From the NCBI GenBank assembly GCA_031763025.1, contig JASSKH010000004.1, forward strand, positions 248,001-312,000: 64,000 bases of DNA, in the 5' to 3' direction. Within the stretch, counting starts at the first letter, position 1. Every line of letters starts with the position of its first letter. The DNA is from Macrocystis pyrifera. Lineage: Eukaryota > Sar > Phaeophyceae > Laminariales > Laminariaceae. The notes below the pieces were generated by a model that saw only the letters and a list, made by a program, of their open reading frames with translations, was not told the origin of the DNA and searched no databases. The position numbers and the translations under genes were made by a program. Shown here in pieces: positions 1-9,797 of the stretch.

Positions 1-1680
1 GACGGCTGCCCGATATTTCGTACTGACCTTGTACGTTCGGTCGCGCATACGCGACAAACTCCTCTTCGCGGCATTCCGTTTTATTTTTATTATTTTAGTC
101 GTTTATGTGTGCAACAACCACGAACTCTCCACTAGCAGAATAAGAGTTGTTTGCTCAACTTTGGCCAGACAGGTCAACGTACGAAATATGACCTCTGCAT
201 GGGATAGAAAAGGGTACAAACAGCTAGACACCCCACGCAGATCTGCCAAAGAAGTGGCGATTAACCGTGCTGCCCCCCCCGTACGAAGGGGAGAGAGCGC
301 GTCGGCAGTTGTACTCACGGTGACGAATACAACCACTGCGCTGCTGCGGCCCAGCGACAGCACGCGAAACAATGATACGTAACGAGTGTACCGACTCTAC
401 CTGTGCTTCAAAGTCTTGTGTGTTGTGTTCCCTTGTATGATGCATACAATGAGTGGAAAATTACGAAATTACCACAACAGAACAACAAGAAGGAACAGAA
501 GAGATTTTACCAGTCCAACGAACCAATGGTGTGTACCTGCCTAACGAGGGCAGAGCGCGGTTATTGGTGGATAAAACTAGGACGGTGTTTCGTCGGTGGT
601 TATACGAAGAACCAGCGTTTATGCTACGTAGCGTTAGCGCTCCAGGTGGGTTCACAGAAGACTCTGCAGACAAACACCTACCTGAAATCGACAAAACGAA
701 AATATCTACTCGCAGGTAGACATAACGAACGTGTCTGTTTCACTGATACGTACAGCGGAAGAAACAAACGACGGTAGGTACGATAGATCTACTCGCCACC
801 GAAGGCTTACCAACGCGGCTTGAGCATATCGTATACCAGAAGACGGGTAGAACCACGGCCCATAGCGATTGGAGAGCGTTCTTCGCTTGGCAACGATGAG
901 CGTGGCGAAGGGCGCCTTCCATAGATCGCAACGATGAAAGGGGTAGTTTACTCAGTCTACGAAACACTGACTCGTGTCCTCTTTGATTTTTTCTTTCGTG
1001 TTTTTCTTCGTACGATGTGAAGAAAAATACCGAACCTCTTGTGTGTTTTCACGAGAAAACAAGAACTGCCACAGGCGCGAGCCTTCGTCGACGCCAAATG
1101 TGGGGAGGACCCCCAGGTTCGACTCGACATCTGTGGCACTTCCCTTTCTTAGAGGGTGTAGCGTGTAGGACACGCCAGGTTTTGGTATAGGATCGGTACG
1201 GACGATCTCACGAACAACCATCAACGATGATGGAAGAGGAAGAGAGAGTGTGTGCGAGGCACGGGCCTTGCATTCCAATCCGCAGTGACTACTTGTCACG
1301 GGACAATGTCACTGCTGACGACATCTCTGCTGACGACAACAAATAGTCATGGAATATGGATGACCACAGTCGTACAATAAGGTATACGGATATCCACGAC
1401 CTCGGCGAATGGTGGGACCTCCGCGGGACAATACCCATGCGACGGTCTGGTCGAGAACCTGGAACCCACAGGTGAACACTTAACTAAGAAAAAGATACCC
1501 GTATATGATACGCACTCGTATATATACTACGAATGATTGTCCCGGTCATTTTTAGAACCAATAGAGTGTCTGCGCATAATAATATTTTGTTTATCAAGGA
1601 TTTCCGTCGGAAAGGTAATCATAATCGAAAGCCTTTCGGCATGCGCATAATCGTAGACGAAAAACAGCTAAATATTGGAT
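1..1680. other. Unassigned sequence, no supported gene
   Basis: No protein family, RNA gene or repeat pair was recognised here. The best-looking open frame is 453-719 (+, 88 codons), with a mixed hydrophilic composition and no motif I know; it could be a stray exon, but I saw no convincing splice sites around it. Short overlapping frames on both strands at 29-445 and 952-1299 look like chance. Confidence 0.4.
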
Positions 1681-1769
1681 TCTTATGTTGGAAAAAAAAA
1701 AACACTTGCGGCAGAGGCAGCACTTTTTTTTGTACCAAACAAGCCGAACACAAGAAGTCGTGCAAGCAG

Positions 1770-2327
1770 CAGCAGTACCCACCTGCAGCAGCAGCAGCAG
1801 CAGCAGCAGCTGCTGCAGGAGCAGTAAGCAGCAGCAAGCACTAACAGGCAGAAGTGCGATCTATCTTGCGCTCCTCGACACTCGCTGTGCAAGCAACGCC
1901 GCCACAACGAGAAGATCGCCCTCCTTCTTCGTCGTCCTCTCTGGCCGAAAAGGGGTCGAAGATCAGGGGCGTGGCGGCAAGGGTGCACGTGCTTGCAGCA
2001 CCAGCAGCGCCTGCGACATCTGTTGCAGCAGCGCTTTTGCTTGAGGCAGATCTCTCGCTTCCAGCAGCGCTTGCTCGCAGCAGCGCTTGCTTGAGGCAGC
2101 TCTCTCGCTTCCAGCAGCGCTTACTCGCAGCAGCGCTCGCTTGCAGCAGACCTTGCTTGTGTGCAGCAGCGCTCGCGTGCAGCAGCGCTTTTGTTTGCAG
2201 CGGCGCCTGCTCACCGCAGTGCTTGCTTATTGCCGCAGTGTTTCCAGCAACAACAGCACTTACTTGCAGCAGCAGCAGCAGCAGCAGCACACTATATGCA
2301 GTAGTAGCAGCAGTAGTCGGTGACGTA

Positions 2328-2359
<32 letters not shown>

Positions 2360-2420
2360 CTTACCTAATAGTATCTGCTGCTGCAGCAGCAGGCAGCAAA
2401 GGCATGCAGCATCAGCGGCA
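1770..2420. repeat. CAG/CTG triplet block with 50-bp minisatellite
   Basis: Near-pure CAG tracts lie at about 1770-1835, 2265-2290 and 2329-2360. Between them CAGCAGCGCTTGCT-like units recur. One unit beginning TTGAGGCAG is repeated with a 50-base period (2041 and 2091). All frames on both strands translate to runs of Gln, Ser, Ala, Leu or Cys, which is why long ORFs appear here; no flanking domain supports a real protein. Confidence 0.8.
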
Positions 2421-2751
2421 GCAATTCTTCTCCCAAAACTCCGCCGGTAGCAGACACATGGTCCGAGGGTCCGAGGCCACTCTCGGGGCAAGCTTGGCCA
2501 ATCCAAAGCGTCCGGAGAGTTTTCGGCCAACAGAATGCAGCGGTCGAATCTCATATCATACAAATATGGCTCTAGTATAATATGCTATCCAAAAATGCAT
2601 AACTTCGTCATTTTTATGCAAATTTGATTAGGATATTTGATTAGTCGTCGGTAACGGGGGAATAGATAAGCAAAATTCGTAATATTCTTTCTTTTGCGCA
2701 GACACTCTAATTATAGAACCTTTTCTGCGGACACTTTTTTTATTTTTCATT
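2421..2751. other. Spacer, nothing recognised
   Basis: AT-richer spacer between the triplet block and the first SINE copy, ending in a T-rich run around 2728-2760. No coding or RNA feature seen. Confidence 0.4.
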
Positions 2752-3064
2752 TTTTTTTACTCATCATTTTCACTTTCCAGCCTAATTCGTAAGAGGTTTT
2801 ACCCTCGACGACCTTCTGGACAAGCCGTGGTCACAGGTGTCTTCCCTTCTCCCCCCCCGGTACGTGCCTTTATTTTTTATCGCGCATAGGGTTCAGCATT
2901 CCCACTGCTCGTCGATTTTCATCGAATGTAGCTAACTCACGCTCTCGCGCTTTCCGCTAATCAATCACTTGTATGCAAGAAAAAGCCCTACCAGCATGCA
3001 CTCGGTGAGACTTGAACCCACGAACTTGATCTTGATAGGCACGCGGACCACCTACCAAGCCACA
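2752..3064 (-). mobile_element. tRNA-derived SINE, copy 1
   Basis: The minus strand begins with a tRNA-like head at the 3064 end (polymerase III A box GTGGCTTGGTAGGTGG, then a B box of the form GGTTCAAGTCTCACC about 45 bases later). A roughly 240-base tRNA-unrelated body follows and ends in an A-rich/T-rich stretch near 2752. The body matches copies 2 and 3 along its length with scattered substitutions, so it is an independent dispersed insertion. A copy cannot move alone and would depend on a LINE reverse transcriptase. Confidence 0.75.
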
Positions 3065-3082
3065 CTTTTTTATTTTTTTATT

Positions 3083-3391
3083 TTTACTCATCACTTTCAC
3101 TTTCCAGCCTAATTCGTAAGAGGGGTTACCCTCGACGACCTTCTGGACAAGCCGTGGTCACAGATGTCTTCCCTTCTCCCCCCCGGTACGTGCCTTTATT
3201 TTTTATCGCGCATAGGGTTCAGCATTCCCACTGCTCGTCGATTTTCATCGAATGTAGCCAACTCACGCTCTCGCGCTTTCCGCTAATCAATCTCTTTAAT
3301 GCAAGAAACAGCCCCTACGAGCATGCACTCGGTGAGACTCGAACCCACGAAATTGATCTTGACGGACACGCGGACCACCTACCAAGCCACC
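3083..3391 (-). mobile_element. tRNA-derived SINE, copy 2
   Basis: Second copy, same orientation as copy 1 and separated from it by a short T-rich linker. This copy has the best B box (GGTTCGAGTCTCACC at 3330-3345, minus), and its T stem pairs fully (GTGGG with CTCAC, allowing one G-U). The A box to B box spacing is about 45 bases, as in real tRNAs. The anticodon stem does not pair well, which argues for a SINE head and against a functional tRNA gene. Confidence 0.8.
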
Positions 3392-3551
3392 AGGGACGCC
3401 TGCTATCCACTACCCCCATGCCAAATATGCAGTGCAACAGGCTCGACCAATCAGAGTGCCCAAATAGCCTACCCCAGGAAGATCTACTATCAAGGTTTGT
3501 CCACTACTGGTTTTGAACGTCGCATACGGTTATAAAGTGACGCATTCGTCC

Positions 3552-3857
3552 ACGGTGGCTTGGTAGGTGGTCCGCGTGCTTATCAAAATCAATTTCGTGG
3601 GTTCAAGTCTCATCGAGTGCATGCTCATAGGGACTTTTTCTTGCATAAAAAATTGATTAGCGGAAAGGGCGAGAGCTTCAGTTAGCTACATTCGATGAAA
3701 ATCGACTAGCAGTGGGAATGCTGAACCCTATGCGCGACAAAAAATGAAGGCACGTACCGGGGGGAAGGGACGACACCTGTGACCACGGCTTGTCCAGAAG
3801 ATCGCTGAGGGTAAAACCTCCCACGAGTTAGGCTGGAAAGTAAAAGTAAAAAACAAA
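3552..3857 (+). mobile_element. tRNA-derived SINE, copy 3 (inverted to copies 1-2)
   Basis: Plus-strand copy with A box TGGCTTGGTAGGTGG at about 3555 and B box GGTTCAAGTCTCATC at 3600, followed by the same body as copies 1 and 2 and an A-rich tail (3838-3857). It abuts or interrupts the reverse-transcriptase reading frame of the gypsy fragment to its right: that frame runs out of recognisable RT sequence exactly at the SINE tail. With copy 2 it forms a roughly 300-bp inverted repeat with a 160-base spacer. Confidence 0.8.
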
Positions 3858-4414
3858 TTGTGTGCTCCTCCAACCGTGTCAAGATAGTTCTCAAGGCATG
3901 TGCCATGACCTTTTGATCAGATTTTTATTAATTGTCGACCTGTAGTCTACGCAGAAACGTGGGGTGCCGTCTTATTTTGCTACTACTGTTACTGCAGACC
4001 CCATGGGACTAGGGCGTTTTTCAAGAATTCCATCTTCTTCCATCTGGTTTACGCACTTGTTGATGGTCTCCTGGACGCGTGGGTTCGTGCGATAAGGGGC
4101 TCGCTCGATGGGACGTGTTCCGGGTTCAAGTGGAAATTCCGTTCGGCTATTGTGCATTTACCAATTTCGCGGGGTGACAAAGAAAATACGCTTCGATATT
4201 TTGTTCATAAATCTGACACCTGCCCGCATTCGCCAGTTGAGAACGTTGTCTTATTAAACGCGTTAGTAAGTGCTTCCCGCAGTTCGTGGCGTGTAGATTC
4301 CGTTGTCTTGCTGTTAGTTTGGATGGCACCAATCGACTTGTTGGGCACGATGCTTCCCAAAACCGTATTCCGCTTCAGAATAACGTATTGATGGGACGGG
4401 TTGGCGATTTGCAT
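3858..4414 (-). pseudogene. Ty3/gypsy pol fragment (protease-RT linker and RT N-terminus)
   Basis: Minus-strand conceptual translation shows the typical region before a gypsy reverse transcriptase: a segment of the form NPSHQYVILKRNTVLGSI (about 4414-4340), then SLSPREIGKCT, then RT motif 1 sequence PLEPGTRPIERAPYRTNP and MEEDGILEKRPSPMGSAVTV, then CVDYRSTINKNL, ending in GGAHNLF at the SINE junction. The frame is interrupted by a stop before TKYRSVF, a stop at about 3980 (AAA TAA GAC) and at least two frameshifts. The catalytic RT motifs are missing because the copy is truncated. Confidence 0.85.
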
Positions 4415-5078
4415 AACTAAGTGCCGATTTATCAGCAGTGGACCACTGACAAACGGTACGAGCTGTTATCAGGTGTTGAAAGGCATCAGGCTTTTCGGAG
4501 GATTACATTTCTGCAAAAGTTTCGACGCGCGGTTCAAGTAGTGCCGCCCTGTTTTTGTCGGTGCTTGGGCTTATACGATCTGGAAGGCCATCTCACTCGG
4601 TTGGGGGGTAGAGTATTTGTTTTTCAAAAATTCTGGCACTGGTCAACTGTCACTACGGAGCACGGAGTTGCTGCAGTGTTCTCGGGACGTGGGGTCAAGT
4701 TCAATCTACGGTGAGATGCTTTGATCTTGACTTTAGAATTTTTGAATGACAAAAGCTCTGCGCTCCCGTCAAGTACGCGCCAAATAAAGAAACATACAAA
4801 GCTTGAGGCGCCATGGAAGGTGAAAACGTTTCTCTCGTCGTTGACTACTCTTCTCTGCCTCGCTATTGGTTTCTGTTCTGATCCTATTCCATGTTGTACT
4901 ACCGATCTTGTTGAAGATTGCCTCTGATCCGTTACTTCTGTTACAATGTTCGACTGGGTGTCTACATAGACTCGTCTTGCACGCTTACTCCCCAGATGGG
5001 CGTTGCTCGTAGTTTGGCAACTTTTCTACCTCCTCTTTTCACCATAGGTACCGACGTTTTTTACTTTTACACACACAT
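4415..5078 (-). other. Probable 5' continuation of the broken gypsy copy
   Basis: No clean motif. The minus strand has short open pieces in changing frames; one near 4750 (RVLDGSAELLSF) weakly resembles a retroviral-type protease active site. This stretch is the target of the full-length element that begins at 5083, and sequence after 15023 would be its continuation. Confidence 0.35.
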
Positions 5079-5082
5079 GATG

Positions 5083-5529
5083 TGTTACGGTTCAGGACCG
5101 TTTCAGGAGTTACGACGGCATGCATTTTTGTATCGGTAGGGGCCGCGTCATTTACGGCCCCCCCCCCAATTTGTGGATGGTTTCCCTTTCGGACCAATCC
5201 ATCTTGCCACTTGTGGTCTTTGCTCTCGACCTGTGGTATAAAGCAATCAGTTTACCATCTACATACCCGGGAGACCTTCTCCCTAGCGTCAGAAGCACGC
5301 TATACCCCTCTGGGACACGTGCGAGCCCACGTCTCGACTCGGTTGGATCGTGGCCAGACTTGAGGTTGGTCTTATTATTTGTATATTTTAGGCATGTGTT
5401 GTAATCCTGTTCTATCCTGTATCTGAAGCGGACTGTCGACGGCTGATTTCTTAAAATAGGCTCATGCCCGTGCTGCTTGCCTCATCCTGACCCAAGACCT
5501 CATGACCTATACGCTCCCGATCCATATCA
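5083..5529 (+). repeat. 5' LTR of the full-length gypsy element
   Basis: 447 bp, matching 14574-15019 base for base as far as I can see except for ten versus nine or so Cs in the run at about 5157-5168. TG...CA termini. TATAAA-like sequence (GTATAAAGC at about 5233) is a possible promoter within the LTR. Confidence 0.95.
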
Positions 5530-5547
5530 TGGTGTCCAATCCGAGAC
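5530..5547 (+). other. Primer-binding site
   Basis: TGGTGTCCAATCCGAGAC directly follows the LTR with no spacer. It begins with TGG, the complement of a tRNA CCA end. The reverse complement implies a tRNA with acceptor sequence ATTGGAC plus discriminator A. I cannot name the tRNA. Confidence 0.75.
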
Positions 5548-8225
5548 ACGCGCTTGCACGTACTAGGAATCGTTCTACGCCACTCTGTCTGTGCTCGTCT
5601 TTTGTTGTTCCCACGAGACCCTCGGTCTTGCCCCTGCGTGCTGTAGTTTTTGTTGTTTTGTTTTGTTTTGTTTGTTTTTCTTGTTGTTTGCTTCTTTGCC
5701 CGCGCGCGCCTGGTGTCTCACGCCACCTCTATTCTCCTGCTCTCGCGCGCAAGTGCCCTTGGCGCGAGCTGTAAGTTGACGATGCGATGGCATACTCCTT
5801 CCTCATGTAGCCACCCATGTCTGGGTTGCCTCCGCCGGGCAACCGTACTGTTCCCATACTGATGGCCATGCTGGTGTCCTGCAGGGGCACCGGACGGCTG
5901 AGTTTTTTTTTTTTCTCTCCGGATAAATTTCGATTTTGGGTGGAAGGCACACCCAGGAGCACACGGGGCTCCTGGAGTGTGTCAATCTCTCTGCTCTCAC
6001 GCCATCGCCCTCCAGTTCCGCTTGCTTTTTTTTCTTGTGCTTGCCTTGTGGCTCAGGTGGGAGTCCAAAAAGTTGCAGCACACTCGTTAGGCCCCCGCCC
6101 CCTCTTTCCACCGGCAGCGAGAAAAATGAATGAAAAGCAGAAGTCCGACGTGATGTGATGTGTGGTTTGCGCAGCGCGGCCGGGTGTGCTCACTTTAGTG
6201 ACTCCCAGGCCGTTTTCGGTTGCCCCGTGCGCGTTGTGTCTGCTGCTGTCGCCGTGTACCCCACGCCGTTGTCATCGCTGTACGGGACTCTGGCTGCGGT
6301 GTTGTACGCACCGCGGTCAGCGATAATCCAGAGGCGAAACCCTCCGTGGTGCTGTTCTGATGTACCATGCGGCTTGACTGAGCTGTTTGCCTGATCGTTT
6401 TGTTCGCTTGTCAAAGTGTTGTCATACACCATGTGCCCACGCGCGTTTTCCTGGTCGAGTATACCTGGGGTGCCTTTATTTTTAATTTCGCTTATTGACG
6501 TACACTGCTGTGCACCGTGTTTCCACTACTGTATCCGGCATGGTGTACCTACTGAAGTACTCGACGAAATCTTCGATCACATAGCTGTGATAGGGCTGCT
6601 GTTGGTGTTTTCTTTTTTTTTTAGGGCCTGTTTTCGTGTGCTTTGCAATGTGGAATGCACCTGGTTCCCACCACTGCTGCCGTATCCGTCCTTGATTTCC
6701 GATCCCTCATGTGTTATTTTCGTGTTGTTTTTTGTTTTTGTTTTGTTGTTGGTTGTTGTTTTTGGTGCTTTATGTGACAGTATTACGTGTAAAATATACC
6801 ACCTGTGAGTTCAACTGATTTTGTTAGTTTAATTGTATATCTGTGTACATTCGAATAGGGGTACATGAACAGCAGTTAGTGGCATCACTACTTTGAAGAA
6901 GTATAACGTATAGCTGGTACGGGTGGACAAAAATAACACCTACCAGGGTAGGTCCTGTACACGTCACCGTTTTTGTTTGTTTGTTTGTTTTTTTTTTTTT
7001 TTTTTTTGTGGCTCAATCAATGCTGAACTAACTGTGCCGACGTGTCGATGCCTGTCCTAGACAACGTGCTGGTACCTACTACAGTACTATCATCGGCCGC
7101 TGGTCACTTCCTGTCCCGCCGCCTCAAATACTTTACTGTGGTCTCTTCCGGGGGCAGCTCGTTCTGCTGCCACTACAGCTGTGCTGCGACAGGCGGCGTA
7201 GGCACTCAGTTCTGAATTGAGCGGGAGGGGTCTGTGCCTGGTGGGGCCGTAGTTGTTGTCTCCCATGCGTGAGGGAGACGACAACCAGGTCCCTCTAGGT
7301 CTGTGCCTTTCCAGGTGGCGGTACCGATAATTAGATATCTGCATTGAGTGGGAGGGGTCTGTACCTGGTGGGGCCGTTGTTGTTGTCTCCCATGCGTGAG
7401 GGAGACGACAACCAGGTCCCTCTAGGTCTGTGCCTTTCCAGGTGGCGGTACCGATAATTAGATACCTGAATTGAGTGGGAGGGGTCTGCACCTGGTGGGG
7501 CCGTTGTTGTTGTCTCCCATGCGTGAGGGAGACGACAATCAGGTCCCTCTAGGTCTGTGCCTTTCCAGGTGGCGGCACCGATAATTAGATATCTGAATTG
7601 AGTGGGAGGGGTCTGTACCTGGTGGGGCCGTTGTTGTTGTCTCCCATGCGGGAGGGAGACGACAACCAGGTCCCTCTAGGTCTGTGCCTTTCCAGGTGGC
7701 GGCACCGATAATTAGATATCTGAATTGAGTGGGAGGGGTCTGTACCTGGTGGGGCCGTTGTTGTTGTCTCCCATGCGGGAGGGAGACGACAACCAGGTCC
7801 CTCTAGGTCTGTGCCTTTCCAGGTGGCGGCACCGATATTTAGAATATACATTTACCCCGATACGCTCAGTTTCCATCATTTTTACCACGCTTGTTCTCGC
7901 GCTGTGAGATGTCGTGACGGTTGTGCCCCGCTCGCGTAATACTAATTTAATATCTCCCTGTATGTTTTCCTTCCCTTTTATTTTGTTCTATGTTCTTCTT
8001 TTCTTGCTTCTCTTCCGATTTTTTTTTTTTTTTTCTCTTCTCTTTCCTCTGCTATATATATATATATATATATTATATATACATATTTTTTTTTTTTTTT
8101 TTCCTTTGTCTGCTCTCCGTGTGTCCGGTTGGTTGTTGTTTGATCTTTTCTCTTCTTCTCCTAATTTTTGTTTCCTTTTTGTCCTTTTTTTGTTTTTATT
8201 TATTCATTTATTTTTCCGTCCAGGG
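5548..8225 (+). other. Long untranslated leader of the gypsy element
   Basis: 2.7 kb between the primer site and gag. It contains T/G-rich low-complexity runs (5640-5700, 6720-6770, 6975-7005), the 127-bp hairpin array (7210-7840), then pyrimidine tracts and a (TA)n microsatellite at about 8053-8090. A pyrimidine tract followed by CAG at 8219-8223, just before the gag ATG, looks like a 3' splice site; splicing out part of the leader is possible but unproven. Small ORFs here have no recognisable content. Confidence 0.6.
7210..7840 (+). repeat. Five tandem 127-bp units, each with a strong hairpin
   Basis: The landmark (G)TACCGATAA/GCACCGATAA occurs at 7321, 7448, 7575, 7702 and 7829, exactly 127 bases apart. 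Each unit holds GTTGTCTCCC - loop of about 8 - GGGAGACGACAAC, extended outward by ACCTGGT ... ACCAGGT. Loop sequence varies (ATGCGTGA in early copies, ATGCGGGA in later ones) while the stem is preserved. It sits in the RNA leader, where packaging, dimerisation or translation signals lie in retroelements. Confidence 0.95.
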
Positions 8226-9797
8226 ATGTCTGCGCCCCACGGGCAGATCGGCCAGGGCGCAGACGGCCCAGGAGACCCGTTTCAGCGCGGGTACCGCTCC
8301 CGCGAGGGTCGCCGCAGCACCCGTTCTAGTTCAACGGACAGCTCCCGCAGCAGCTCCAGCAGCAGCAGCAGCAGCAGCTCCAGCAGCAGCAGCAGCAGCA
8401 GCGACTCAGAAACTGACCGCCGCCGTGCGAAGAGTCGCCGCCGCCGCCACCGCCGCCGCCGTCTTGCCCGTTCGCTCCCGACTACGAGATCAGAGGCGCG
8501 GCTCCGGAAACGCGCTCGCCGGAGCTCCCGACATGCACGCCAACGCCGCACCGACCACGAGCAGGACGTACCAAAGGGAGGGGGAGACAGCAACCGGAAC
8601 GGACACCGCCGCAGGCAAGGAGAGGCAGCCGCTGCGCTCAGGCCACGCATGCTTCCCACCGCTGTCACACAACAGCAGTCCTCCGAGCCCGGTATGCAGT
8701 TTGGTGTGGAGTCAAATCAGGCAGCGAAATTGGTCGAGAGAGTACGTAAGCGCATCGCAGGTACCCTCCCGTGTCCGGTATTTGGTGGCCCCACTGCCGG
8801 GACATTGTCGATTGCGAACTCTGCTGTCATACTGCAGCAGAAGGTACTGAGCACCCTACGCAACGTTGATTCCGGAGCCATGCGGCTTGAGCCTGACCAG
8901 TACATCGATGGTAGATGGGTCACAGTGGCCGACACACTGACACCCCGCCGTGTAGAGCTGCTGACTGATCTGACTCATGACTTCTTGTCGGTTAGCCACC
9001 AACTTGCTTCCGCCGAGTTTGTCTCCGTATATCTCATCACGGGGGAAGTCGTCGAGAAGCAGCACAGTGAAGTCACCGCCACCGACTGGTTACGCCTTTT
9101 CGTTCGAGAACAGGCTTTGACAGGGGGTGCCGCCGAGTTCGCACAGGCGGCCTTGTCAGCTGTATCTCTCAAGTCAGCCGAAGCGTGGACCGCCGCCGCA
9201 GCTCGTGTTCTGCTGGCTTTCCGTGCCTCGCTAGCTAGTCCAGAGCGGCCGCATGCGACGGAGCAGTTGTTCTTCTGGCGTTTTATCACGCCGCTAGAGA
9301 TGCAGACTCTGTACGATAGAGTCGTCGAAGTGCTCCTGCCGAACCCGTTAGACCGAATGGGCATTAGCGGGCTAATGCACGAGCGAGTCCACACGATCAC
9401 TACTACCCTGCGCCCCATGCGTACAGAATGGCACAACCCCATGGGGGAACCCATGCAGCGTCGAGGAGAGGTAGCTGAAGGACTATTCCGGGAACTAATC
9501 GCGGTACTTTCTGCTCGCAACGCGTCGTACTTGGCCCCGCAAACCCCACGGAAGGTAGCCAAACATGCAGGGCCAGACAGGCTTTTCACCATGACAGAAG
9601 TAAGGCACATGTTCTCCTCACCCGCCGGCGCCCTCGCTGCCCTTAACGTGGCCTCCTCAGCCACTGCGGGAGTTGGTAACGCAGGAGGGAGTGCCGCCGC
9701 GGCCGGGCCGACTTACCGGCCAGCAAACCCTTTCGCCGCCCTAGCCCCTGCCCCTAGTCCCCGGTTTCGCAGCCTTCCACAGGTCCCGTCACGGTAG
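8226..9797 (+). CDS. gag: Gag-like protein with poly-Ser/Arg-rich N-terminus
   Basis: 523 residues. I chose the ATG at 8226 because the upstream part of the open frame (from 7914) translates low-complexity T and TA tracts into hydrophobic nonsense. Residues about 20-120 are Arg/Ser-rich with a run of about 20 serines encoded by AGC, then alternating Arg blocks, resembling an RS-type or nucleic-acid-binding segment. Residues about 150-480 form a mostly helical domain with no family I can name; position before pol supports a capsid role. No CCHC zinc knuckle is present. Residue motif NVDSGAM does not have the hydrophobic surroundings of a protease. Ends in an Ala/Pro-rich tail that overlaps pol by 40 bases. 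Confidence 0.8.
   Translation: MSAPHGQIGQGADGPGDPFQRGYRSREGRRSTRSSSTDSSRSSSSSSSSSSSSSSSSSSDSETDRRRAKSRRRRHRRRRLARSLPTTRSEARLRKRARRSSRHARQRRTDHEQDVPKGGGDSNRNGHRRRQGEAAAALRPRMLPTAVTQQQSSEPGMQFGVESNQAAKLVERVRKRIAGTLPCPVFGGPTAGTLSIANSAVILQQKVLSTLRNVDSGAMRLEPDQYIDGRWVTVADTLTPRRVELLTDLTHDFLSVSHQLASAEFVSVYLITGEVVEKQHSEVTATDWLRLFVREQALTGGAAEFAQAALSAVSLKSAEAWTAAAARVLLAFRASLASPERPHATEQLFFWRFITPLEMQTLYDRVVEVLLPNPLDRMGISGLMHERVHTITTTLRPMRTEWHNPMGEPMQRRGEVAEGLFRELIAVLSARNASYLAPQTPRKVAKHAGPDRLFTMTEVRHMFSSPAGALAALNVASSATAGVGNAGGSAAAAGPTYRPANPFAALAPAPSPRFRSLPQVPSR

Noticed and set aside
1841-2563. 240-codon minus ORF with poly-Cys and poly-Leu runs
   Set aside because: It is the CAG/CTG block read in another frame; no domain or conserved segment outside the repeats.
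7210-7840. CRISPR-like array
   Set aside because: There are no unique spacers; the units are contiguous copies, and the genome is eukaryotic.
7090-7851. Minus ORFs with repeating WKGTDLEGPG-type sequence
   Set aside because: They translate the 127-bp hairpin array; 127 is not a multiple of three, so the frame shifts from unit to unit.
7914-8225. Upstream extension of the gag frame
   Set aside because: Translates poly-T and (TA)n tracts into Phe/Leu/Ile runs; the ATG at 8226 starts normal protein composition.
8860-8885. DSGA in Gag as a protease active site
   Set aside because: Surrounding residues are charged or polar, with no hydrophobic strand before it and no second flap motif.
8282-9664. 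Arg-rich and other minus ORFs opposite gag
   Set aside because: Shadows of the Ser/Arg-rich plus-strand coding sequence.
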